A stretch of DNA of 16,035 nucleotides from Bacteroidales bacterium (lineage in GTDB: Bacteria; Bacteroidota; Bacteroidia; Bacteroidales; WCHB1-69), in assembly GCA_017527945.1 (NCBI GenBank), contig JAFXPL010000008.1, forward strand, positions 1 through 16,035, read 5' to 3'. The notes below the pieces were generated by a model. It worked only from the letters and a program-made list of their open reading frames with translations. It was not told the origin of the DNA and did not search any database. Positions 1 through 6,326 of the stretch are shown here, piece after piece. A program made the position numbers and the translations under genes. The first letter of the stretch is position 1; every line of letters starts with the position of its first letter.

Positions 1-1
1 C

Positions 2-430
2 AACAGCATCATTGTGGTGGAAAACGACGGTTTGTTCTATATGCTTCACGGCGACATCACTTACGTTGACGAAGCGTTGTATGAGGACAAACTCTCCGTG
101 GTTTTCGACGACCTGCCCGCCGCCCGCGAGACGCAGGACCGCATCCGCGAGTTCATCCGCAACCATCCCACCGTCTATTGCGGCACCCACACCCCGCAGG
201 GCTACGAGAACTTGGAGGCCAAGCGTGTGATGGACTTGGACAACCCCGTACCGACCGTCCTTGCCGAGGTGGATTTCAGCAAACAGCAGGCCTCCGGCAA
301 ATACGTCTGCTCCATCTGCGGCTACGTGTATGATCCCGCCGAACACGACGGCATGGCCTTCGAAGACCTGCCGGAAGACTGGAAGTGCCCGAGATGTAAA
401 CAGGGGAAGGAGAAGTTCAATAGGGCGTAG
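2..430 (+). CDS. MBL-fold metallo-hydrolase with C-terminal rubredoxin domain (3' part only)
   Basis: The gene enters from the left edge; 142 codons and a TAG stop are visible. The first ~90 residues resemble the end of a metallo-beta-lactamase fold (strand IIVVENDG, then MLHGDITY and [14 protein letters not shown]). The last ~45 residues are a rubredoxin domain with the two iron-binding knuckles CSIC and CPRC and the usual GYVYDP and DWKCP neighbours. Rubredoxin carries single electrons on a Cys4 iron; fused to an MBL fold it recalls flavo-diiron and related reductases of anaerobes, though no flavodoxin domain is visible in this part. It precedes a DUF5714 gene and a Cys-motif flavoprotein, so a shared redox or oxidative-stress role is plausible but inferred. 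The rubredoxin call is firm; the exact MBL subfamily cannot be judged without the 5' part. Confidence 0.85.
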   Translation, partial: NSIIVVENDGLFYMLHGDITYVDEALYEDKLSVVFDDLPAARETQDRIREFIRNHPTVYCGTHTPQGYENLEAKRVMDLDNPVPTVLAEVDFSKQQASGKYVCSICGYVYDPAEHDGMAFEDLPEDWKCPRCKQGKEKFNRA

Positions 431-484
431 GGCAACTACATTCCGTGGGATGCGCTGGCGGAGTTTTTCAACAAGAATCTATAG
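431..484 (+). other. Possible orphan C-terminal coding remnant
   Basis: Directly after the TAG of the rubredoxin gene, the same frame stays open for 17 codons and ends in a second stop, reading GNYIPWDALAEFFNKNL. The composition looks like a protein C-terminus rather than random spacer. It may be the tail of a former downstream gene or of a longer version of the rubredoxin protein cut off by the TAG. No start codon precedes it, so independent expression is unlikely. Confidence 0.3.
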
Positions 485-518
485 GCATTGATGATTCGTT
501 TTAGATAAATCGGAATTC

Positions 519-1208
519 ATGAAAGAGGAATGTTTGATATGCAAGGCGCAGTTGGAATATCTGGAAGTCGATGAACTGATGGAGTGTGCCATCTGCCATA
601 AAAAAGAGAATAGCAAGACTCGTTGCGTTAAAGGCCATTATGTCTGCAACGACTGCCATACCGCAGGACTTGACACCATTGTTGGCCTTTGCCTCAAAGA
701 GACATCGAAAGACCCTGTCCATATCATCAAGCAGATGATGGCCTTGCCGTTCTGTCATATACATGGCCCTGAACATCACGTTATGGTAGGTGCTGCCTTG
801 TTGACAGCCTACAAGAATGCAGGAGGGCAGATAGACCTTCAACAGGCACTCCCTGAAATGATGAATCGTGGAAAATGTGTGCCAGGCGGGGCTTGCGGCT
901 TCTGGGGTGCTTGCGGTGCAGGAATCAGCTCAGGCATGTTCATCTCTATCATCTCCAAATCCACGCCATTGACAAAGGAATCGTTTGCTTTGTCTCACAA
1001 GATGACGGCAAAGTCATTGAGTGAAATTGGCAATATCGGCGGGCCTCGTTGTTGTAAGCGCGATTCTTATCTCTCCATTTTGTCTGCCATAGATTTTGTC
1101 AAGGAGCATTTCGCTGTGGAAATGGAAAAACCGATTGTGGTATGCGAGCACTCTCAACAGAACAACCAATGTATTGGTAATCGCTGTCCTTTTTATAAGA
1201 AACAATAA
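519..1208 (+). CDS. DUF5714 domain-containing cysteine-rich protein
   Basis: A 229-residue protein matching the pattern of the DUF5714 family, which is found in anaerobic bacteria and methanogens and whose function is unknown to me. The N-terminus has zinc-ribbon-like pairs (C5-x2-C8, C23-x2-C26, C43-x2-C46). The middle has a glycine/cysteine-rich stretch, PGGACGFWGACGAGISSG. The end has CC in GGPRCCKRDSYLS and a Cys cluster (CEHSQQNNQC, NRCPFYKK). No signal peptide or membrane segment is visible. The many cysteines suggest metal or Fe-S binding. The ATG at 519 is the only good start. It lies 88 bp after the rubredoxin gene and 21 bp before the truncated flavoprotein start at 1230, so before the restriction-modification insertion it was probably co-transcribed with that flavoprotein gene. 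Confidence 0.8.
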   Translation: MKEECLICKAQLEYLEVDELMECAICHKKENSKTRCVKGHYVCNDCHTAGLDTIVGLCLKETSKDPVHIIKQMMALPFCHIHGPEHHVMVGAALLTAYKNAGGQIDLQQALPEMMNRGKCVPGGACGFWGACGAGISSGMFISIISKSTPLTKESFALSHKMTAKSLSEIGNIGGPRCCKRDSYLSILSAIDFVKEHFAVEMEKPIVVCEHSQQNNQCIGNRCPFYKKQ

Positions 1209-1229
1209 GATAAATTCCAATTTATAAAC

Positions 1230-1329
1230 ATGAAGAAAGTCATCATAATTTCAACCAGTCTCCGTCCGGGCTCGAACAGCCACGCTTTGGCGGAGCAGTT
1301 TGCCAAGGGCGCGGAAGCCGCCGGGCATC
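1230..1329 (+). repeat. Left copy of 100-bp direct repeat flanking the restriction-modification unit
   Basis: These 100 bp match 3820-3919 without gaps and with four mismatches (1235, 1245, 1286, 1287). The similarity starts exactly at the ATG of the flavoprotein gene and ends at CCGGGCATC; sequence on either side diverges at once. The two copies bracket the endonuclease and methyltransferase genes. Confidence 0.95.
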
Positions 1330-1337
1330 TAAAATAA
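1230..1337 (+). pseudogene. Truncated 5' stub of the flavoprotein gene
   Basis: An ATG opens a 35-codon frame beginning MKKVIIISTSLRPGSNSHAL, nearly identical to the first 33 residues of the complete flavoprotein at 3820-4356. It then runs into AT-rich inserted DNA and stops at TAA (1335-1337). It keeps the FMN phosphate-binding loop (STSLRPGSNS) but nothing else, so it cannot be functional. It sits 21 bp after the DUF5714 gene, which marks this as the original upstream position of the flavoprotein gene. Its two amino-acid differences from the intact copy are V6 to I and M20 to L. Confidence 0.9.
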
Positions 1338-1345
1338 ATGACTTT

Positions 1346-1380
1346 TTTGTTTTATTTTCAAGATTATTTTTGTATCTTTG
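1346..1380 (+). promoter_or_regulatory. Putative Bacteroidota promoter for the restriction-modification operon
   Basis: TATCTTTG at 1373-1380 fits the -7 element TAnnTTTG; a TTTG at 1346-1349 could be the -33 element, although the 23-bp gap is slightly long. It lies just inside the inserted DNA, about 60 bp before the endonuclease ATG, so the unit appears to carry its own promoter. Confidence 0.5.
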
Positions 1381-1438
1381 CGAAAATAAACCACATATAT
1401 GATAGTATGCATAAAGCATTGTAATTTAAGTTATTAAA

Positions 1439-2116
1439 ATGAAGCCAAAACTAACTATAGAAAAACTGCGTGCAGAAGCCAAACTATTCTGCATTGCTGA
1501 ATCAAAGATAAAAAACACCGAATTATATGGAATAACTGACGGTAAAGCTGTAGGAACTTACGTTGAACATAAATTCCAACAACAATTAAAGGCAAAATAT
1601 TCTGTAACGATAGGTTCTTCCGCAAGTGGAATAGATTTGCCATCAAAGGACATTTTAACCGATATTAAAGTTACATCCATCAAACAACCTCAATCTTCTT
1701 GCCCATATAAGGACGCTAAACAAAAGATATTTGGATTGGGCTATAATTTGTTGGTATTTGTCTATAACAAGGTTGACAATCCAAGAACCAAAATAACAAC
1801 ACTTCACTTTGTAAGTTGTGCGTTTATTTCAAGCGATCGCACTGCCGACTATACTACTACGTATCGCTTGCGAGAAATGATAAAGGATCACGCTAACGAA
1901 GAAGACATTGTTGCCTATTTGAATGATAGAAATATACCCGCAGATGAAATAACTTTGCAAAATATGGCAAAGATGATATTGAAAAATCCGCCAAAACAAG
2001 GCTATCTTACCATTTCCAACGCTTTGCAATGGAGGTTGCAATATCAAAGAATTGTTTCTTTGGAAAAATCAGTCTCTGGCATCAATAAAATCATTGACGA
2101 AGCTAAAGAAAAATGA
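1439..2116 (+). CDS. Type II restriction endonuclease, PD-(D/E)XK type
   Basis: A 225-residue protein of the size usual for a type II restriction enzyme. It shows a PD-(D/E)XK-like core: a helix with E43 (GTYVEHKF), then SGIDLPS with D66, then TDIKVTS with D75 and K77 as the D-x-K pair, followed by a strand and helix (KQKIFGLGYNLLVFVY). It should cut double-stranded DNA at a site protected by the downstream methyltransferase; the recognition site cannot be read from the sequence. The stop overlaps the methyltransferase start in an ATGA (2113-2116), so the two are translationally coupled. No controller (C) protein gene precedes it. The gene is AT-rich compared with the GC-rich genes around the insertion, a sign of transfer. 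I judge restriction enzyme very likely from motif plus partner; the subfamily is not named. Confidence 0.85.
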   Translation: MKPKLTIEKLRAEAKLFCIAESKIKNTELYGITDGKAVGTYVEHKFQQQLKAKYSVTIGSSASGIDLPSKDILTDIKVTSIKQPQSSCPYKDAKQKIFGLGYNLLVFVYNKVDNPRTKITTLHFVSCAFISSDRTADYTTTYRLREMIKDHANEEDIVAYLNDRNIPADEITLQNMAKMILKNPPKQGYLTISNALQWRLQYQRIVSLEKSVSGINKIIDEAKEK

Positions 2117-3801
2117 GATTGTTTGATGCCTCCATAAGCAATTCTGTTTTTCTATTTCTGAAAAAAGACATAAAAACATGGGCGACAGTACAATCTGCTA
2201 ATGCTAAACTATGTCAGGCTTGTGGTATAACCAATTTTTTCAGTAATGACACTGAAATACAGCAAATAGCAAATGAATTAAATGGAATTAATTATAGTGT
2301 GGTTTGTGAGGACAGAGCGGAATATGGTGATTTTCAAACAAATCAATCATTAACCCAGCAAATAGCAACTCAACTTAAAAGAGAAGGAATAAATCCACAG
2401 ATAGTTATTGAACCAACATGCGGCAAAGGGAATTTTATTCTCTCGGTGCTGGACACCTTCGAGAATGTTGAAAGAATCTACGGTATAGAGATTCAGAAGA
2501 AATATACGTGGCAAGCAAAGTTCAATGTTTTGGATTTTTTTCTAAATAATCCAAACAAAATAAAACCGGAAATACAGATCGTTAATTCCAGTATTTTTGA
2601 ATTTGATTATCAAACAATTAAAAAAACGATAGGAGAAAAAGAATTGTTGATTATCGGCAATCCGCCATGGGTGACAAATTCGGCATTGGGTGTGATGGAT
2701 TCCAAAAATTTGCCTAAAAAGTCTAATTTCAAGCAACATAAAGGACTTGACGCAATGACAGGCAAAGGCAATTTTGACATTGCTGAATATATTACCATTG
2801 ATTTACTACAGAATTTTGGCAAGTGTAAGGGTAATATGGCTTTCCTTGTCAAGAATACCGTAATTAAAAACATTGTACATGACTTGCCAAAACTGAAACT
2901 GCTTATCGCAGGACTCAAAAAGCAAAATATTGACAGCAAAAAGGAATTCGATGTTAGTGTGGACGCTTCTCTATTTTCTTGTCAATTGAACAAAACAACA
3001 GAACTTAGTTGCCTCGAATCCGATTTTTACACCTCCGAAGTGAAATGTAATTTCGGATGGCTTAATGGGAAGTTTCTGTCCAACTTGTCGTGTTCATGCA
3101 ACGATATTGATGGAGTTTCACCGTTTGAGTGGCGACAGGGCATAAAACATGATTGTTCGAAGGTGATGGAAATGGAGTTTGACGGGGATTGTTATAGTAA
3201 CAAATTGGGAGAACGATTTGTTATTGAGGAGGACTTGGTATTCCCGTTGTTGAAAAGTTCTGATTTGAAGAAAAAACATGCCGAACAAACTCGAAAAATG
3301 GTCATTGTTACACAGAAATATGTTGGGCAAAATACTTCATATATTCAAGAGTTTCCGCAGACATACGAGTATCTGAATCGTCATATAGATTTATTCAGAA
3401 ACAGAAAATCAAGCATTTATAAAGGGAAATGTGATTTCTCCATTTTTGGGGTTGGTGATTACTCCTTCAAACCATATAAAATAGCCATATCTGGATTGTA
3501 TAAAACATTCCACTTTTGCTTGGTAAAGCCCCAAAATAATAAGCCTGTCATGTTGGATGACACGTGCTATTTTATCGGATTCGACACATTAGAACAGGCT
3601 GAATATGTCTGGGATCTTCTTAATTCGGTATTTGTCACAGATTTTCTCAAAAGTATTTCTTTCAAGGATTCAAAAAGAATGATTACCAAGGAAGTGCTTA
3701 TGAGGATTGATTTGAAAAGTGTGGCGATTTTAAAAGGTGAAAAAAAGGATATGTTTGATTGTATCGATAACCAGCAAGAAATACAATTGAGTTTATTTTG
3801 A
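2113..3801 (+). CDS. N6-adenine DNA methyltransferase of the restriction-modification unit
   Basis: A 562-residue class I methyltransferase. Visible motifs are a substrate/AdoMet-side GDFQTNQSLTQQIA at about residues 72-85, motif I VIEPTCGKGNF at 98-108 for AdoMet binding, an acidic motif II near GIEIQKK (about 124-130), and the catalytic motif IV NPPW at 183-186, typical of N6-adenine enzymes. The motif order I then IV is that of gamma-class (Eco57I/HincII-like) methyltransferases. The long C-terminal half (from about 300) is probably the target recognition region. It would transfer a methyl group from AdoMet to adenine in the site cut by the neighbouring endonuclease. It shares a 4-bp ATGA overlap with that gene and ends 18 bp before the flavoprotein ATG. 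AT-rich composition matches its partner. A single-chain restriction-methylase fusion is unlikely because no nuclease motif is seen in this chain. Confidence 0.9.
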   Translation: MRLFDASISNSVFLFLKKDIKTWATVQSANAKLCQACGITNFFSNDTEIQQIANELNGINYSVVCEDRAEYGDFQTNQSLTQQIATQLKREGINPQIVIEPTCGKGNFILSVLDTFENVERIYGIEIQKKYTWQAKFNVLDFFLNNPNKIKPEIQIVNSSIFEFDYQTIKKTIGEKELLIIGNPPWVTNSALGVMDSKNLPKKSNFKQHKGLDAMTGKGNFDIAEYITIDLLQNFGKCKGNMAFLVKNTVIKNIVHDLPKLKLLIAGLKKQNIDSKKEFDVSVDASLFSCQLNKTTELSCLESDFYTSEVKCNFGWLNGKFLSNLSCSCNDIDGVSPFEWRQGIKHDCSKVMEMEFDGDCYSNKLGERFVIEEDLVFPLLKSSDLKKKHAEQTRKMVIVTQKYVGQNTSYIQEFPQTYEYLNRHIDLFRNRKSSIYKGKCDFSIFGVGDYSFKPYKIAISGLYKTFHFCLVKPQNNKPVMLDDTCYFIGFDTLEQAEYVWDLLNSVFVTDFLKSISFKDSKRMITKEVLMRIDLKSVAILKGEKKDMFDCIDNQQEIQLSLF

Positions 3802-3819
3802 TAGAAAATAACAACCAAT

Positions 3820-3919
3820 ATGAAAAAAGTCATCGTAATTTCAACCAGTCTCCGTCCGGGCTCGAACAGCCACGCGATGGCGGAGCAGTTTGCCAAGGGC
3901 GCGGAAGCCGCCGGGCATC
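3820..3919 (+). repeat. Right copy of 100-bp direct repeat
   Basis: This is the 5' end of the complete flavoprotein gene and matches 1230-1329 at 96 of 100 positions. It reads on without a break into the rest of the gene. Confidence 0.95.
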
Positions 3920-4356
3920 AAGTGGAGCTTGTCTCGCTCAGAGGCAAAGAAATCAAGTACTGTATCGGCTGCCTGTCGTGCCAGAAGACGGGCGCATGCG
4001 TCATCAAGGACGACGTGCCGGCCATCATGGAGAACGTCTTGAACGCCGACGTGGTCTGCTGGGCCACGCCCATCTACTACTACGAGATGAGCGGCCAGAT
4101 GAAGACCCTCATCGACCGCATGAATGCCATGTATCCCAAAGATTACCGTTTCCGCGATGTCTATCTGCTGACCACGGCTGCTGAAGCCGAAGAGTTCGTG
4201 CCGAAGCGTGCCGAGGGCGGTCTCACCGGCTGGATCGACTGCTACGAGAAGTCTGCGCTTAAGGGCCATATCTTCTGCGGCGGCGTGGGCGGCCCGAACG
4301 AGATTGCCGGCAACGCCAAGCTGCAGGAGGCGTTCGAGATGGGAAAGCAGGTGTGA
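3820..4356 (+). CDS. NADPH-dependent FMN reductase / iron-sulfur flavoprotein family
   Basis: A 178-residue flavodoxin-fold protein. STSLRPGSNSHAMA (residues 9-21) is the FMN phosphate loop; ATPIYYYEMSGQMKTLIDR (about 82-100) is the second flavin-contacting region. Between them YCIGCLSCQKTGACVIKDD supplies C48-x2-C51-x2-C54-x5-C60, the compact cysteine motif seen in iron-sulfur flavoproteins of anaerobes. The likely role is electron transfer or reduction of quinones, O2 or H2O2 with reduced ferredoxin, rubredoxin or NAD(P)H; which substrate is unknown. The start at 3820 is fixed by the repeat, whose left copy shows the native start context. Upstream DNA now belongs to the restriction-modification unit and the methyltransferase stop is only 18 bp away, so the gene may be transcribed from that unit's promoter. 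The protein itself looks intact and of normal length. Confidence 0.85.
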   Translation: MKKVIVISTSLRPGSNSHAMAEQFAKGAEAAGHQVELVSLRGKEIKYCIGCLSCQKTGACVIKDDVPAIMENVLNADVVCWATPIYYYEMSGQMKTLIDRMNAMYPKDYRFRDVYLLTTAAEAEEFVPKRAEGGLTGWIDCYEKSALKGHIFCGGVGGPNEIAGNAKLQEAFEMGKQV

Positions 4357-4406
4357 TTACGCCACGCCGCAAAAGGCAGCCACTGGACGAATCGCAGCCA
4401 GCAGCG

Positions 4407-4430
4407 CTGCACCGACTTAGGACGGTGCGG
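4407..4430 (+). terminator. Hairpin downstream of the flavoprotein gene, possible terminator
   Basis: GCACCG (4409-4414) pairs with CGGTGC (4423-4428) across an 8-base loop, and a G-U and a C-G pair extend the stem by two. No T-run follows, so it is not a classical intrinsic terminator. It lies 51 bp after the stop of the flavoprotein gene and before a new promoter. Confidence 0.35.
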
Positions 4431-4481
4431 ATAGATGACAAAAGCGGGAGGAGGGTGCAACCGAGGTAAAAGTAAAAAGTG

Positions 4482-4489
4482 TATTTTTG
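4482..4489 (+). promoter_or_regulatory. Putative promoter (-7 box) of the purF-like gene
   Basis: TATTTTTG fits the Bacteroidota -7 element TAnnTTTG and lies 30 bp before the ATG at 4520. No convincing -33 TTTG is seen. It also argues against starting the protein at the upstream TTG (4487), which would overlap the promoter. Confidence 0.5.
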
Positions 4490-4519
4490 CCGCTTTTATT
4501 TATTGTTACTAACAAACAA

Positions 4520-6292
4520 ATGGAAGCACTAAAGCACGAATGCGGGGTGGCGATGGTTCGACTGCTCAAGCCCCTGGCATTTTACGAGAAGAGATACGGC
4601 GACAGCCATTATGCCCTCGGCAAACTCTACCTGATGATGGAGAAGCAGCACAACCGGGGCCAGGAAGGGGCCGGCGTCGCCTGCGTCAACATCCATCAGA
4701 CCCCCGGCCACGAATACATGTACCGCGAAAAAGCGGAGGGCAAGGACGCCATCACCAAGGTGTTCGACACCATCTACCGCCAGGCTTCCGCCCCCGACCC
4801 CGATGACCCATGTGCAGGTCCCGCCTTCTCCGGCGAGCTGTACATGGGTCATCTTCGTTATTCCACCACGGGCAAAGGCGGACTGAAATACGTGCACCCG
4901 TTCCTCCGCCGCAACAACTGGCGGGCGAAGAACCTCTGCCTGTGCGGCAATTTCAACATGACCAATATCGAGGAAGTGTTCGACTACCTCACCTCCAAAG
5001 GGCAGTACCCCCGCGTCTATAGCGACACCTACATCCTGCTGGAGCTGATGGGACACCGCCTCGACCGCGAGGTGGAGCGTTGCTACCAAGAAGGACTGGC
5101 GTTAGGGCTGGACGATCGGAAAGTGACCGAATATATTGACAATCACGTGGATATGGCCAACGTCCTGAAGTCCACAATGTCGCATTTCGACGGCGGCTAT
5201 GTGATGTGCGGGATGACGGGCAGCGGCGAGATGTTCGCCATGCGCGACCCGTGGGGAATCCGCCCCGCCTTCTACTACCGAAACGACGAAATCTGCGCCA
5301 TCACCAGCGAGCGCCCCGTCCTGCAGACCACCTTCAATCTGCAACAAAACGACATTCAGGAGCTGCAGCCCGGACAGGCCATCATCATCAACCGCAAAGG
5401 GGAAATCCGTTTGGAACAGGTGCTCCCGGCGGAGAAGTTCTCGGCCTGCTCCTTCGAACGAATCTATTTCAGCCGGGGCAACGACAACGACATCCATCGC
5501 GAGCGTAAGACCTTGGGCTTCCAACTTCGCGATTCCATCCTGAAAGCCATCGACGGCGATGTGGAGAACACCGTGTTTTCCTACATCCCCAACACAGCGG
5601 AGGTGGCCTACCACGGCATGGTGGAGGGCATTCGCACCGTGGCGCCGAATGTCCGCGCCGAGAAGGTGGTGTGGAAGGACATCAAACTTCGCACCTTCAT
5701 CACCGAAGGCAGCACCCGCAACGACCTGGCCGCGCACGTCTATGACATCACCTTCAACTCCATCCGTCCCGGCATCGACAATTTGGTGGTCATCGACGAC
5801 AGCATCGTGCGGGGCACAACCATGCGCGAAAGCATCCTGAAAATCTTAGACAGACTGCATCCGAAGAAAATCGTGGTGGTCAGCTCGGCACCGCAAATCC
5901 GCTATCCCGACTTTTACGGCATCGACATGGGTCGCATCGAGGAGTTCATCGCCTTCCAAGCCTGCATCTCGCTACTGAAAGAGCGAAATATGGAAGATTG
6001 GATAACCAAGGTGTATGAAAACTGTCGGCAGAATCATGAGGAAGCGTTGCGGCAATTGTACGAACCGTTCACCGTGGAGGAGCTGAACACGAAAATGGTC
6101 GAGCTGTTGAGACCCGCCGACGTGCACTGCCCGATAGAATTGGTCTTCCAATCGTTGGACGGCCTTCACGAGGCTATCCCGGACCATCCCGGCGACTGGT
6201 ACTTCTCCGGCCGCTACCCCACCGCAGGCGGCGCCCGCCTCGCCTGTCGCAGCTTCGTGAACTGGTATGAAACCGTAAATCCTAAACTCTAA
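4520..6292 (+). CDS. Amidophosphoribosyltransferase-like protein (PurF family, long Bacteroidota form)
   Basis: A 590-residue protein combining an N-terminal glutamine amidotransferase class-II (Ntn-hydrolase) domain with a phosphoribosyltransferase domain. The sequence MEALKHECG puts the catalytic cysteine at residue 8, so a 7-residue propeptide ending in Glu would have to be removed, as in processed PurF enzymes. QHNRGQEGAG (about 39-48) and YMGHLRYSTTGKGG are the usual glutaminase motifs. VVIDDSIVRGTT (423-434) is the PRPP-binding loop. PurF makes 5-phosphoribosylamine from PRPP and glutamine, the first step of purine synthesis. The chain is longer than classical PurF (about 500 residues), with a C-terminal extension ending in YPTAGGARLACRSFVNWYE that I associate with a Bacteroidota paralogue, so the exact reaction could differ. 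I chose ATG 4520 because the extra TTG-initiated residues lie in the promoter. pyrG follows after 34 bp. Confidence 0.85.
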   Translation: MEALKHECGVAMVRLLKPLAFYEKRYGDSHYALGKLYLMMEKQHNRGQEGAGVACVNIHQTPGHEYMYREKAEGKDAITKVFDTIYRQASAPDPDDPCAGPAFSGELYMGHLRYSTTGKGGLKYVHPFLRRNNWRAKNLCLCGNFNMTNIEEVFDYLTSKGQYPRVYSDTYILLELMGHRLDREVERCYQEGLALGLDDRKVTEYIDNHVDMANVLKSTMSHFDGGYVMCGMTGSGEMFAMRDPWGIRPAFYYRNDEICAITSERPVLQTTFNLQQNDIQELQPGQAIIINRKGEIRLEQVLPAEKFSACSFERIYFSRGNDNDIHRERKTLGFQLRDSILKAIDGDVENTVFSYIPNTAEVAYHGMVEGIRTVAPNVRAEKVVWKDIKLRTFITEGSTRNDLAAHVYDITFNSIRPGIDNLVVIDDSIVRGTTMRESILKILDRLHPKKIVVVSSAPQIRYPDFYGIDMGRIEEFIAFQACISLLKERNMEDWITKVYENCRQNHEEALRQLYEPFTVEELNTKMVELLRPADVHCPIELVFQSLDGLHEAIPDHPGDWYFSGRYPTAGGARLACRSFVNWYETVNPKL

Positions 6293-6324
6293 ACCTTAAA
6301 CCTTAAACCTTAAACCTTAAACCA
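6276..6324 (+). repeat. Heptanucleotide tandem repeat (TAAACCT) between purF-like gene and pyrG
   Basis: Seven 7-bp units run from 6276 to 6324: TAAATCC, TAAACTC, four perfect TAAACCT (6290-6317) and TAAACCA. The last four codons and the stop of the PurF-like protein (NPKL, TAA at 6290) lie inside the array, and the pyrG ATG begins two bases after it. Copy-number change would alter the spacing ahead of pyrG without opening the upstream reading frame, since each perfect unit contains TAA. Confidence 0.9.
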
Positions 6325-6326
6325 TT

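Larger units (their letters stand above)
1330..3819 (+). mobile_element. Inserted restriction-modification unit (about 2.49 kb)
   Basis: This AT-rich block lies between two nearly identical 100-bp direct repeats that are both the 5' end of the flavoprotein gene. It holds a promoter, the endonuclease and the methyltransferase, and no transposase, integrase or terminal inverted repeats. The architecture matches 'insertion with long target duplication', described for restriction-modification units in Helicobacter pylori. Recombination between the repeats would remove 2,590 bp and restore the gene order DUF5714-flavoprotein. The boundaries are inferred from the repeat ends. Confidence 0.75.

Noticed and set aside
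428..430. TAG as a readthrough or recoded codon in the rubredoxin gene
   Set aside because: Rubredoxin domains end at about this point and no recoding signal or conserved downstream domain is seen.
1330..3819. Restriction-modification unit as cargo of a classical transposon or integron
   Set aside because: No transposase, integrase, terminal inverted repeats or short target duplication were found; only the 100-bp direct repeat.
4487..4519. Upstream TTG start giving an 11-residue longer PurF-like protein
   Set aside because: It overlaps the TATTTTTG promoter box; ATG 4520 gives the expected short propeptide before Cys8.
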